This document shows, piece by piece, positions 26,612 to 35,632 of a stretch of 64,000 nt of DNA. Numbering within the stretch: position 1 is the stretch's first letter; every line of letters begins with the position of its first letter. A model generated the notes under the pieces. It was not told where the DNA came from, made no database searches, and worked only from the letters and a program-made list of their open reading frames with translations. The stretch is from assembly GCF_038967635.1 (NCBI RefSeq), contig NZ_CP152413.1, positions 8,622,001 through 8,686,000 of the forward strand, in the 5' to 3' direction. A program made the position numbers and the translations under genes. This DNA is from Bradyrhizobium sp. B124 (GTDB taxonomy: Bacteria; Pseudomonadota; Alphaproteobacteria; Rhizobiales; Xanthobacteraceae).

Positions 26612-27487
26612 TCAACCTCGCGCCGCGCGATCCTTCTCGTTCTGGGCCTTGATCGAGTCGCGTGCCTTGGTCCAGTCGTCGTCGCTCCAGTCGCGAAGCT
26701 GGTAGAAATTGCCGCCCATCGCCAGCGCCTGCGCGCCGTCCATGGCGATGGTCTCGCCGTTGATCCAGTCGCAGCCGCCGGAGATCAGGAACACCGCGAG
26801 GTTCTGCAGCTCCTCCATGGTGCCGACCCGGCCCATCGGGTTCATCGCCTTGGTCCGCGCGCCGGCCTCGTCGCCGGGCTTGATGCGCTTGCTCATGCCC
26901 TCGGTCGGGATCTCGCCGGGCGCGATGGTGTTGAGGCGGATGCCGTGGCGGCCCCATTCGATCGCGAGCGACATCGTCATGGCGTGGATTGCCGACTTGC
27001 TCATCGCCGACGGCACCACATAGGGTGAGCCGTTGCGCACCCAGGTCACGGTGATCGACACCACGTTGCCGCGATGCCCGCCGGCGATCCAGCGCCGGCC
27101 CACTGCGTGCGTGACGTAGAAGGTGCCGTGCATCACGATGTTGGCCACTGCATCGAACCCGCGCGCGGAGAGCTCTTCCGACCGCGAGATGAAATTGCCG
27201 GCGGCGTTATTGATGAGATCGGTGAGCGGACCGCTGGTGGTCCAGATCGACTCGATCATCTCGTCGACCGCCATCGCATTGCGGATATCGACGCCGTGGC
27301 TGACCACGCGTCCGCCATGCTCGGCCATCAATTCGGTGGCGGTCTCGTCGCAGACGCTCTTGCGGCGGCCGCAGATATGCACCTCGGCTCCGAGCTGCAG
27401 GAACCGCGTGGCCATGGCCTTGCCAAGGCCGGTGCCACCACCGGTTACCAGTATGCGCCGCCCGGCAAGAAGCTGGTCAGAGAACAT
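26612..27487 (-). CDS. SDR of the 2,4-dienoyl-CoA reductase type
   Basis: A 291-residue SDR. TGGGTGLGKAMA is the dinucleotide motif, NNAAGNF follows, and VVPSAMSKSAIHAM plus SLAIEWGRHGIRLNTIAPG closely follow the mitochondrial 2,4-dienoyl-CoA reductase pattern as I remember it. At the position of that enzyme's catalytic Tyr (SITTIY) this protein reads SITVTW, a Trp; a Tyr occurs seven residues later. The ATG at 27487 follows GGAGGAAACG. It likely reduces an unsaturated or keto acyl-CoA. It is divergent from a crotonase gene, with a palindrome in the shared promoter region. Confidence 0.85.
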   Translation of the reverse strand: MFSDQLLAGRRILVTGGGTGLGKAMATRFLQLGAEVHICGRRKSVCDETATELMAEHGGRVVSHGVDIRNAMAVDEMIESIWTTSGPLTDLINNAAGNFISRSEELSARGFDAVANIVMHGTFYVTHAVGRRWIAGGHRGNVVSITVTWVRNGSPYVVPSAMSKSAIHAMTMSLAIEWGRHGIRLNTIAPGEIPTEGMSKRIKPGDEAGARTKAMNPMGRVGTMEELQNLAVFLISGGCDWINGETIAMDGAQALAMGGNFYQLRDWSDDDWTKARDSIKAQNEKDRAARG

Positions 27488-27509
27488 CGTTTCCTCCACG
27501 GGGGTTGTC

Positions 27510-27529
27510 AGTTAATTGGTCGATTGACT
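27510..27529. promoter_or_regulatory. Candidate operator palindrome
   Basis: AGTTAATTG-GT-CGATTGACT, a 9-bp inverted repeat with seven matches, lies in the 97-bp gap between the divergent SDR and crotonase. Its size and symmetry fit a TetR- or MarR-type operator. No cognate regulator gene is adjacent. Confidence 0.4.
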
Positions 27530-27584
27530 AAAAGCGGACAACGGCCTTTGTGTAAAGCGCCAACTCAAGGACAAAGCGGAGGGA

Positions 27585-28400
27585 ATGATGGAAGATCGCG
27601 TTTCGATATCGATTTCGGACGGTATCGCCGATGTCCGCCTGGTGCGGGCGGACAAGATGAACGCGCTTGATGCCGCGATGTTCGAGGCATTGGTCGCCGC
27701 GACCGATCGGCTTTCCAAGGAAAAGGGCGTTCGGGTGGTCGTGCTTTCCGGCGAGGGACGGGCCTTTTGCGCCGGCCTCGACATGGGGCGGTTCGCCGCC
27801 ATGAAGGATGGCGGTAATGGGGTGCCGGGCGGCGAGAATCGCGACCTCACCATCCGCACCCATGGCAAGGCCAATTTCGCGCAGCAGGCGGTCTGGGGCT
27901 GGCGCCAGCTTCCGGTGCCGGTGATCGCCGCGGTCCACGGCGTCGCGTTTGGCGGCGGCTTCCAGCTCGCGCTCGGTGCCGACATGCGCTTCCTCTCGCA
28001 GGACGCGCGGATGTCGATCATGGAGATCAAATGGGGCCTCGTCCCCGACATGGCCGGCACGCCGATCCTCGCGAGCCTCGTGCGCGACGATATCCTGCGC
28101 GAGCTCACCTATACCGGCCGCATCTTCTCGGCGCAGGAAGCACAGAGCTACGGCCTCGCCACCCGCGTCTGTGACGACCCGCGCGCCGCCGCGCTCGAGG
28201 TCGCGCGCGAGATCGCCGGCAAGAGCCCGGATGCAATCCGTGCCGCGAAGCGGATGCTGAACAATCTGTCGGTCGATCCGGCGGCCGCGCTGCTTGCGGA
28301 ATCGGTCGAGCAGCAGAAGTTGCTCGGCAGCCCGAACCAGACCGAATCCGTGCGCGCCAATCTGGAGAAGCGCGCGCCAAGGTTTGCGGATGTTGGGTAG
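27585..28400 (+). CDS. Crotonase/enoyl-CoA hydratase family protein
   Basis: A 271-residue crotonase. SGEGRAFCAGLDMGRF and HGVAFGGGFQLALGADM form the oxyanion hole; MEIKWGLVPDMAGTPIL has Asp in the second acid position, pointing to isomerase-like or variant chemistry. Two tandem ATGs (27585 and 27588) follow GGAGGG; the second has the better spacing. Separated from the next ligase gene by a type B repeat. It is the third crotonase in 9 kb. Confidence 0.88.
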   Translation: MMEDRVSISISDGIADVRLVRADKMNALDAAMFEALVAATDRLSKEKGVRVVVLSGEGRAFCAGLDMGRFAAMKDGGNGVPGGENRDLTIRTHGKANFAQQAVWGWRQLPVPVIAAVHGVAFGGGFQLALGADMRFLSQDARMSIMEIKWGLVPDMAGTPILASLVRDDILRELTYTGRIFSAQEAQSYGLATRVCDDPRAAALEVAREIAGKSPDAIRAAKRMLNNLSVDPAAALLAESVEQQKLLGSPNQTESVRANLEKRAPRFADVG

Positions 28401-28409
28401 ACGCAACGC

Positions 28410-28491
28410 CGTCATTCCGGGATGGTCCGAAGGACCAGTCCTAGCATCTCGAGATTCCGGGTTCGATGCTGCGCATCGCCCCGGAATGACG
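28410..28491. repeat. Palindromic intergenic repeat, type B copy 2
   Basis: CGTCATTCCGGGATGGTCC at the left, CGCCCCGGAATGACG at the right. A shorter version of the family, between two plus-strand genes. Confidence 0.82.
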
Positions 28492-28523
28492 ACTTAACCC
28501 GACGACAGATCGGACAGCGACAA

Positions 28524-30068
28524 ATGGAAACGTCCCAACCCTTTCTCGGTATCGTCAGCGGCGGTCGCCGGCGCGATCACGCTGCGGTCGCCGAGCGCAC
28601 TGAGCGCATCGCCAGCGGCCTGAACAAGCTCGGCGTCAAGCCGGGCGACAGCGTCTGCATGCTGATGCGCAACGACATCGCCTTCATCGAGGCTGCCTAC
28701 GCAGCGATGCGGCTCGGCGCCTATGGCGTTCCGGTCAACTGGCACTTCAAGCCGGAGGAGATCAACTACGTGCTGACGGATTCCGGCACGCGCGTCCTGA
28801 TCGGCCATGCCGACATGCTGCATCCGCTGCGCGGCGCGATCCCCGATGATGTCACCGTGCTCAGCGTGCCGACGCCGCCGGAAATCCTCGCCAACTACAA
28901 GATCAATCCCGATCATCTCGCGACACCCGACTTCGCGATCGATTTTGAATCCTGGCTGGCACAGTTCCCGCGCTATGACGGCCCTGTGGTGCCGCAGCCG
29001 CAGAACATGATCTACACTTCGGGGACGACAGGCCATCCGAAGGGGGTGCGCCGTTTCGCGCCGACGCCGGAACAGACCGCCAATGCGGAAGCGATGCGCG
29101 GAATGATCTATGGCCTGAAGCCGGGGGCGCGCGCGATCCTGCCGGGACCGCTCTACCATTCGGCGCCGAATTCCTTCGGGCTGCGTTCGGGCAGGCTCGG
29201 CGGCGCGCTGGTGCTGATGCCGCGCTTCGACGCGGAGGAATTTCTGCAGCTGATCGAGCGCGAGAAGATCGACACCATCTTCATGGTGCCGACGATGTTC
29301 ATCCGCCTGATGAAGCTGCCCGAGGAGGTGCGCCGGAAGTACGACATGTCGTCGCTGCGCCACATCATCCATGCCGCGGCGCCCTGTCCGCCCGACGTCA
29401 AGCGCGCCATGATCGAATGGTGGGGGCCCGTGATCTATGAGTTCTACGGCTCGACCGAGTCGGGTGCGGTGACGTTCGCCAATTCCGAGGACGCGCTGAA
29501 GAAGCCCGGCACGGTCGGAAAGATCTCGCCCGGCGCCGAACTTCGCTTCATCGGCGACGACGGCAAGGAGGTGTCGCAGGGGCAGATCGGCGAGATCTAT
29601 TCGCGGATCGCGGGCAATCCCGATTTCACCTATCACAACAAGTCCGAGAAGCGCGCCGAGATCGACCGGCAGGGATTCATCACCTCGGGCGACGTCGGCT
29701 ATATCGACGCGGACGGCTACGTCTTCATCTGCGACCGCAAGCGCGACATGGTGATCTCGGGCGGCGTCAACATCTACCCGGCCGAGATCGAGGCCGTGTT
29801 GCATGCGGTGCCCGGCGTGCACGACTGCGCGGTGTTCGGCATTCCCGACGCCGAGTTTGGCGAGGCGCTGATGGCGGTGGTCGAGCCGCAGCCCGGCGTG
29901 ACGCTCGACATCGCCTCCGTCCGCGCCCAGCTCAAGACCGCGCTGGCCGACTACAAGGTGCCCAAGCACATCGAGATCCAGACCAATTTGCCGCGGGAGG
30001 ATTCCGGAAAAATCTTCAAGCGCCGGCTCCGCGATCCGTATTGGGAGCGGGCGGGGCGGAGGATTTAG
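28524..30068 (+). CDS. AMP-forming acyl-CoA synthetase
   Basis: A 514-residue ANL ligase. Motifs: YTSGTTGHPKGVR phosphate loop, YGSTESG, GFITSGDVGYIDADGYV, DMVISGGVNIYPAEIE and the C-terminal catalytic Lys in EDSGKIFKRR. The ATG at 28524 opens METSQPFLGI; an in-frame upstream start would pass through the repeat and is rejected. It is distinct from the ligase at 24780. The N-terminus is short for the family (the usual first 20 residues are reduced). Substrate unknown. Confidence 0.88.
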   Translation: METSQPFLGIVSGGRRRDHAAVAERTERIASGLNKLGVKPGDSVCMLMRNDIAFIEAAYAAMRLGAYGVPVNWHFKPEEINYVLTDSGTRVLIGHADMLHPLRGAIPDDVTVLSVPTPPEILANYKINPDHLATPDFAIDFESWLAQFPRYDGPVVPQPQNMIYTSGTTGHPKGVRRFAPTPEQTANAEAMRGMIYGLKPGARAILPGPLYHSAPNSFGLRSGRLGGALVLMPRFDAEEFLQLIEREKIDTIFMVPTMFIRLMKLPEEVRRKYDMSSLRHIIHAAAPCPPDVKRAMIEWWGPVIYEFYGSTESGAVTFANSEDALKKPGTVGKISPGAELRFIGDDGKEVSQGQIGEIYSRIAGNPDFTYHNKSEKRAEIDRQGFITSGDVGYIDADGYVFICDRKRDMVISGGVNIYPAEIEAVLHAVPGVHDCAVFGIPDAEFGEALMAVVEPQPGVTLDIASVRAQLKTALADYKVPKHIEIQTNLPREDSGKIFKRRLRDPYWERAGRRI

Positions 30069-30090
30069 GATCTAGGGCCGCAAACTCGCC

Positions 30091-30210
30091 GTCGTCCCTG
30101 CGAAAGCGGGGACCCATAACCACGAGTGGCAGTGTTGCGCATCGCTGTGGCCCCAGCCCGGCCAACCACAGCCGACTGTGGTTATGGGTCCCCGCTTTCG
30201 CAGGGACGAC
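30091..30210. repeat. Two-hairpin mosaic repeat, type A copy 4
   Basis: Left hairpin GTCGTCCCTGCGAAAGCGGGGAC, CCATAACCAC, spacer with GCTGTGGCCCCAGC, GTGGTTATGGGTCCCCGC and right hairpin end CAGGGACGAC. Sits upstream of ppc. Confidence 0.87.
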
Positions 30211-30303
30211 GGCCGAGTGTGCACCGCTTCCAAGTTCATCTTGCGCTGCGGCAAAAAAAGCGCACACTCCGGAGGAACCCGGCAGCCTCTGGAGTAGCCC
30301 GCC

Positions 30304-33111
30304 ATGTCACCCCAGACCATGCCTTCCGACACCGATATCGGTGCCAGGAGTGCCGCAGAAGCCAGTCTCCTTGAGAAGGCGGCACAAGAGGAGGATGCCC
30401 GGCTCCGGAACGACATCCGGCTCCTGGGGCGCGTGCTGGGCGATACGGTGCGCGACCAGGAAGGGGCCGACGTGTTCGACCTGGTCGAGCGCATCCGCCA
30501 GACCTCGGTCCGGTTCCATCGCGACGAGGACAAGCTGGCGCGGCGGGAGCTGGAAGGCATCCTCGACGGCATGTCGATCGCCGAGACGCTGCAGATCGTC
30601 CGCGCCTTCAGCTATTTCTCCCACCTCGCCAACATCGCCGAGGACCAGAACAACATCCGCCAGATGCGCAGCCGCGGCCCCAGCGGGGCGCCACGACCGA
30701 GCACGCTGGAGCAGACGCTGGTGCATGCCCGCCAGGCCGGCATCAGCCCGGCCGACCTGCGCAGCTTCTTCAAGAGCGCGCTGGTCAGCCCGGTATTGAC
30801 CGCGCATCCGACCGAGGTCCGCCGCAAGAGCACGATGGACCGCGAGATGGAGATCGCACACCTGCTCGACCGCCGCGAGCGGCTGCAAATGACGCCGGAG
30901 GAGAGCGAAGCCAGCGACGAGCAGCTGCGCCGCGCGGTCGTGACGTTGTGGCAAACCAACCTGCTGCGCCGGACCAAGCTCACCGTGCTCGACGAGGTCG
31001 CCAACGGCCTGTCGTTCTACGATTACACCTTCCTGCAGGAAGTCCCGCGCGTGCATTGCGCGCTGGAGGACCGCCTGAACAACGAGGGCGGCGAAGCGGG
31101 CGAACTCGCCTCGTTCCTCCGGATGGGAAGCTGGATCGGCGGCGACCGCGACGGCAATCCGTTCGTCACCGCCGAGGTGATGCGCGGCACGCTGCGGCTG
31201 CAGTCGAGCCGGGTGCTCAGCTTCTATCTCGAACAGCTGCATACGCTCGGCGCCGAGCTGTCGCTCGCGGCACATCTCGCCGATATCTCGGACGAATTGC
31301 GGATCCTTGCCGAGCGTTCGCCGGACACCTCGCCGCATCGGAGCGGCGAGCCGTATCGTCTGGCGGTATCGGGCATCTATGCGCGGCTCGCAGCCACCGC
31401 CATGCGGCTCGAGGTCGAGACCACGCGGCCGCCGGTCGGCAAGGCCGAACCCTATGCGAGTGTCCAGGAGTTCCAGGCCGATCTCGACGTGCTCAATCGC
31501 TCGCTGATCGCCAACAATTCCGGCGTGATCGCGCGCGGCCGGCTGCGGCAGTTGCGGCGGGCGGTGGATTGCTTCGGCTTCCATCTGGCGCGGCTCGACA
31601 TCCGCCAGAACTCTGCAGTGCATGAACGCACCATCGCCGAGCTGCTCGATACCGCAAATCCCGGCATGTCCTATCTGGCGCTCGGCGAGGATGCGCGCGT
31701 CAGCCTGCTGCTCGGCGAATTGCGCAACGCGCGGCCGCTGGCGTCGCCCTTCGTCAAATATTCCGAGGAGACCCGGGGCGAGCTCGCCGTGTTCCGGGCC
31801 GCGGCCGAGGCCCACGCCAGGTTCGGTCCCGAAGTGATCCCCCAGTGCATCATCTCGATGTGCAAGGGCATGTCGGACATGCTTGAGGTCGCGGTGCTGC
31901 TGAAGGAGGTTGGGCTGGTCAATCCGTCCGGCCGCAGCGCCATCAACATCGTGCCGCTGTTCGAGACCATCGAGGACCTGCAGGCCTCGAGCGGTATCAT
32001 GGACCGCATGCTGGTGCTGCACGACTATCGCAAGCTGGTCGACAGCCTCGGCAGCGTGCAGGAGGTGATGCTCGGCTATTCCGACAGCAACAAGGATGGC
32101 GGCTTCGTCACCTCGGGCTGGGAACTCTACAAGGCCGAGATCGGCCTCGTCGAGGTGTTCGAACGCCACGGCGTGCGGCTGCGCCTGTTCCACGGCCGCG
32201 GCGGCTCGGTCGGCCGCGGCGGCGGCCCGAGCTATGATGCGATCATCGCGCAGCCCGGCGGCGCGGTGAACGGTCAGATCCGCATCACCGAGCAGGGCGA
32301 GATCATCTCCTCGAAATATTCCAATGCCGAGGTCGGCCGCAGCAACCTGGAGATCCTGGCCGCAGCGACGCTGGAAACCAGCCTGCTGCAGCCGCGGCAG
32401 AGCGCGCCACGCCCCGAATATCTCAAGGCGATGGAGGAGATTTCCGCGCTCGCGTTCAAGGCCTATCGCGGTCTCGTCTACGAGACCGAAGGCTTTGCCG
32501 ACTATTTCTGGGGCTCGACCGTCATCAACGAGATCGCGACCCTGAACATCGGCAGCCGTCCGGCCTCGCGCAAGAAGACCCGCGAGATCGAGGACTTGCG
32601 CGCGATTCCGTGGGTGTTCTCCTGGGCGCAATGCCGGCTGATGCTGCCGGGCTGGTATGGCTTCGGCAGCGCGGTCGAGACCTGGATTGCCGAGCACCCG
32701 GAGCAGGGCATGCCGTTCCTGCAGGAACTCTACAGGGAATGGCCGTTCTTCCGCACGCTGCTCTCCAACATGGACATGGTGCTGGCGAAGAGCTCGATCG
32801 CGATCGCCTCGCGCTATGCCGAGCTGGTGCCTGATGTCGCGTTGCGCGAGAAGATCTTTGGCCAGATCCGCCGCGAGTGGCATCTTGCGATCGAGACGCT
32901 GCTCGACATCATGGGCCACGACCGGCTGTTGCAGGGCAACCCGCTGCTGGAGCGCGGCATCCGCAACCGCTTCCCTTATCTCGATCCGCTCAACCACGTG
33001 CAGGTCGAGCTGCTGAAGGAGCACCGCGCGAAGGATCCCGATGAGCAGGTGCTGCGCGGGATTCAGATCACGATCAACGGGATCTCGGCGGGGTTGCGGA
33101 ACAGCGGCTAG
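30304..33111 (+). CDS. ppc: Phosphoenolpyruvate carboxylase
   Basis: A 935-residue cytoplasmic enzyme making oxaloacetate from PEP and bicarbonate, replenishing the TCA cycle. Diagnostic motifs: [13 protein letters not shown] with the catalytic His near residue 170, SDSNKDGG, the [15 protein letters not shown] loop, and the C-terminal [17 protein letters not shown] end typical of the family. Full length. The ATG at 30304 is kept; MPSDTDIG five codons on is an alternative start. GGAG lies upstream. Transcribed alone between two type A repeats. Confidence 0.97.
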   Translation: MSPQTMPSDTDIGARSAAEASLLEKAAQEEDARLRNDIRLLGRVLGDTVRDQEGADVFDLVERIRQTSVRFHRDEDKLARRELEGILDGMSIAETLQIVRAFSYFSHLANIAEDQNNIRQMRSRGPSGAPRPSTLEQTLVHARQAGISPADLRSFFKSALVSPVLTAHPTEVRRKSTMDREMEIAHLLDRRERLQMTPEESEASDEQLRRAVVTLWQTNLLRRTKLTVLDEVANGLSFYDYTFLQEVPRVHCALEDRLNNEGGEAGELASFLRMGSWIGGDRDGNPFVTAEVMRGTLRLQSSRVLSFYLEQLHTLGAELSLAAHLADISDELRILAERSPDTSPHRSGEPYRLAVSGIYARLAATAMRLEVETTRPPVGKAEPYASVQEFQADLDVLNRSLIANNSGVIARGRLRQLRRAVDCFGFHLARLDIRQNSAVHERTIAELLDTANPGMSYLALGEDARVSLLLGELRNARPLASPFVKYSEETRGELAVFRAAAEAHARFGPEVIPQCIISMCKGMSDMLEVAVLLKEVGLVNPSGRSAINIVPLFETIEDLQASSGIMDRMLVLHDYRKLVDSLGSVQEVMLGYSDSNKDGGFVTSGWELYKAEIGLVEVFERHGVRLRLFHGRGGSVGRGGGPSYDAIIAQPGGAVNGQIRITEQGEIISSKYSNAEVGRSNLEILAAATLETSLLQPRQSAPRPEYLKAMEEISALAFKAYRGLVYETEGFADYFWGSTVINEIATLNIGSRPASRKKTREIEDLRAIPWVFSWAQCRLMLPGWYGFGSAVETWIAEHPEQGMPFLQELYREWPFFRTLLSNMDMVLAKSSIAIASRYAELVPDVALREKIFGQIRREWHLAIETLLDIMGHDRLLQGNPLLERGIRNRFPYLDPLNHVQVELLKEHRAKDPDEQVLRGIQITINGISAGLRNSG

Positions 33112-33118
33112 CCCCAGC

Positions 33119-33257
33119 GTCGTCCCGGCCTAGTGCGCGATTGCGCACGGGGGCCGGGACCCATAACCACGACTGGTCGTGTGACGAGAAGCTGGAGCCC
33201 CAGCTTTTCAAACAATCGGCGCTGGTGGTTATGGGTCCCTGCTTTCGCAGGGACGAC
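33119..33257. repeat. Two-hairpin mosaic repeat, type A copy 5
   Basis: Left hairpin with an extra inner stem (GTGCGCGATTGCGCAC) inside GTCGTCCCGGC...GCCGGGAC, then CCATAACCAC, spacer with TGGAGCCCCAGC, GTGGTTATGGGTCCCTGC and right end CAGGGACGAC. It lies between convergent ppc and the SMP-30 gene and could serve as a bidirectional terminator. Confidence 0.87.
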
Positions 33258-33269
33258 AGCGCATTTGCG

Positions 33270-34382
33270 TCAGCAGTTATGCGCGCCTCTTGTCTCCACA
33301 TACACCGCATACAATGACTGGCTTGCGGTCATGAACAGGCGGTTGCGCTTCTTGCCGCCGAAGGTGAGGTTGGCGCAGGTCTCCGGCAGCAGAATCTGGC
33401 CGATCCGCTGGCCGTCGGGTGCGAACACCTGCACGCCGTCATAGCCCGGTCCGACCCAGCCGGCGCCGACCCAGATGTTGCCATCGATGTCGACACGCAT
33501 GCCGTCCGGGAAGCCTGACTTTCCGTCCAGCGTCATGTCGATCAGCGTGCGCGGGTTGGACAGCTTGTCGCCGTTGAGGTCGTACTGCCAGACGATGTTC
33601 TTGGCGTTCGGATAATGCGTGATGCCGGTGTCGCAGACATAGACCTTCTTGTAGTCGTGGCTGAAGGCGATGCCGTTCGGCTTGAACGGTTCGTCGGCAA
33701 CCTTGGTGATCTGCCCGGTTACAGCATCGATGCGGTAGACGGCCTCTTTCTGGTAGGGCTGGTTCGAGCCGGTGTTGGCGCGCTGGCCCTCGTAGATCGA
33801 GATCGCGCCGTAGCCGGGATCGGTGAACCAGATCGACTTGTCGTTGGGATGCACGACCATGTCGTTCGGGCCGTTGAGCTGCTTGCCATTGGCCTGCTCG
33901 GCCAACGACGTGACGGTTCCATCGTGCTCGTAGCGCACCAGCCGCGTGCGCTCGGCCGTGATCTGGCGGCCCTCGAAATCGAAGGTCGAGCCGTTGGCCT
34001 CGTTCGACGGCTTGTGGAACTGCTCGGAGATATGGCCGTCATCGTCCAGATAGCGCAACTGCCGGTTGGCCGGGATATCGCTCCACACCAGATACTGGCC
34101 CTGCGCGTTCCAGGCTGGGCCTTCAGCCCAGAGGCAGCCGGTGTACAGCCGCTTGATCGCGGTGTTGCCGACCTTGGCCTTGAAGCGCTTGTCGTCGATC
34201 ACGACGATGTCGGGATCGGGATAACGCTGCGGCTCCGCGTTGCGGCCGAAGTCGCGCGCTGCAGCATCGGATGCAGCCATCGCAGTTGCAGCAAGCGCGG
34301 TTGCGCCGCGCAAGATGGTTCGACGGTCGAACGACTTCGCGCCGTCGCTCTCGTGTTGCTCTGTGTTGTTTGGATTTGTCAC
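33270..34382 (-). CDS. Tat-exported SMP-30/gluconolactonase-like beta-propeller
   Basis: A 370-residue protein of the SMP-30/gluconolactonase/LRE family, periplasmic by prediction. The N-terminus has a twin-arginine signal (FDRRTILRGATALAATAMAA, residues about 18-37) ending near DAAARDF. Propeller segments include WAEGPAWNAQGQYLVWSD, NGPNDMVVHPNDKSIWFTDP and FPDGMRVDIDGNIWVGAG, with the Glu, Asn and Asp metal ligands of the family. The GTG at 34382 is chosen for its GGGAGG ribosome site six bases upstream. It probably hydrolyses a sugar lactone; exact substrate unknown. The 178-bp region upstream (34383-34560) shows nothing recognisable. Confidence 0.87.
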   Translation of the reverse strand: MTNPNNTEQHESDGAKSFDRRTILRGATALAATAMAASDAAARDFGRNAEPQRYPDPDIVVIDDKRFKAKVGNTAIKRLYTGCLWAEGPAWNAQGQYLVWSDIPANRQLRYLDDDGHISEQFHKPSNEANGSTFDFEGRQITAERTRLVRYEHDGTVTSLAEQANGKQLNGPNDMVVHPNDKSIWFTDPGYGAISIYEGQRANTGSNQPYQKEAVYRIDAVTGQITKVADEPFKPNGIAFSHDYKKVYVCDTGITHYPNAKNIVWQYDLNGDKLSNPRTLIDMTLDGKSGFPDGMRVDIDGNIWVGAGWVGPGYDGVQVFAPDGQRIGQILLPETCANLTFGGKKRNRLFMTASQSLYAVYVETRGAHNC

Positions 34383-34560
34383 GAAAGTCCTCCCAGGCTT
34401 TTTGTTATCGGGAGGACGATCATGCGCCTGCAATTCGGGCACAATGCGGGCGCGCTATGAAGAAACAACCAAAGAGTGTGCTGCCCCGGCCTCGTGCGCG
34501 ATTGCGCGCGGCGTTCGCCGAGGCGACTTTTTCATAAAACTGTCAGATCGGATCCCAAAT

Positions 34561-35475
34561 TCAGATCGGATCCCAGGTGAAGACGTCGGCCGAGCGGTCG
34601 AGCTTGGCGAACGATCCCTTCAGCGCCGGCATGCCGTGTTCGGCAATGGTCTCGGGCGTCCAGCCTTCGCCGCGATGAACCGAGCGCACCGGACGATGCT
34701 GGCCGAACAGGAAGATCTCGTTCATGCGCACGCCGAAGATCTGCCCGGTGACATCCTTGGCGGCGTCCGAGAGCAGATAGGCGCAGACCGGCGCGATCTT
34801 CTCCGGGCCCATCTGCTTGATCTTCTCGACGCGCGCCTTCTCGGCGTCGGTCTCGGTCGGGATGGTGCCGATCATGCGGGTCCAGGCGAACGGCGACACG
34901 CAGTTCGAGCGCACGTTGAAGCGGCCCATGTCGAGCGCGATCGATTTCGACAGGCCGACGATGCCGAGCTTGGCCGCGGCGTAGTTGGCCTGGCCGTAAT
35001 TGCCGATCAGGCCGGAGGTCGAGGTGAAGTGCACGAACGAGCCTGACTCCTGCTCGCGGTAGATGCGCGCCGCGGCGTGGCTGACATAGAACGAGCCCAT
35101 CAGATGCACCTTGATGACGGCCTCGAAGGCTTCCACGCTCATCTTGTGGAAGATCATGTCGCGCAGGATGCCGGCATTGTTGACGACGCCGTCGAGCCGG
35201 CCGAAATGATCGGTCGCGGTCTTCACGATCTTGCTGGCCGGGATCGCTTCCGCCACCGACTCGAAATTGGCGACGGCGGTACCGCCGCGCTTCTTGATCT
35301 CCTCGACGACTTCCTCGGCGGGCGCCGCGCTCGAGCCGCCACCGTCGGCGGCGCCGCCGGGATCGTTGACCACGACCTTGGCGCCTTCCGCCGCGCAGAG
35401 CAGCGCAATCTCGCGGCCGATGCCGCGGCCCGCGCCGGTGACGATGATGACTTTATCCTGCAGTGATTTTGCCAT
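34561..35475 (-). CDS. SDR, (3R)-hydroxyacyl-CoA dehydrogenase (HSD17B4/FabG-like) type
   Basis: A 304-residue SDR. TGAGRGIGREIA dinucleotide motif, NDPGGAADGGG insertion and NNAGILRDMIFHKMS as in the dehydrogenase part of peroxisomal multifunctional enzyme 2; catalytic Ser in TSTSGL and YAAAK. The C-terminal extension of about 50 residues (RSVHRGEGWTPETI...VFTWDPI) is the tail of this subgroup. The ATG at 35475 has AAGGAG. Upstream of it on the same strand lie the thiolase and DUF35 genes, so a beta-oxidation or steroid side-chain-like module is probable. Confidence 0.88.
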   Translation of the reverse strand: MAKSLQDKVIIVTGAGRGIGREIALLCAAEGAKVVVNDPGGAADGGGSSAAPAEEVVEEIKKRGGTAVANFESVAEAIPASKIVKTATDHFGRLDGVVNNAGILRDMIFHKMSVEAFEAVIKVHLMGSFYVSHAAARIYREQESGSFVHFTSTSGLIGNYGQANYAAAKLGIVGLSKSIALDMGRFNVRSNCVSPFAWTRMIGTIPTETDAEKARVEKIKQMGPEKIAPVCAYLLSDAAKDVTGQIFGVRMNEIFLFGQHRPVRSVHRGEGWTPETIAEHGMPALKGSFAKLDRSADVFTWDPI

Positions 35476-35524
35476 GTGGGTTCTCCTTGGTTCTGTGTGT
35501 CCGCAGGCCGATGCAGAACCCACT

Positions 35525-35601
35525 CGTCATGCGCGGGCTTGGCCCGCGCATCCATCCTTCCTCAGAAGGAGATGGATTGCCGGGTCAAGCCCGGCAATGA
35601 C
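35525..35601. repeat. Palindromic intergenic repeat, type E
   Basis: GTCATGCGCGGGCTTGGCCCGCGCATCC hairpin followed by GATTGCCGGGTCAAGCCCGGCAATGAC hairpin, with an outer GTCAT/ATGAC pair. Two hairpins in a row, organised like type A but with different sequence. Confidence 0.78.
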
Positions 35602-35632
35602 AGATTGGGCGCTGCGCTCGCGCGGGCCATTG

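Noticed and set aside
30307..33024. Very long open frame on the minus strand opposite ppc (about 900 codons)
   Set aside because: Mirror of a high-GC gene with third-position bias; the predicted product is His/Arg/Asp-rich and resembles nothing.
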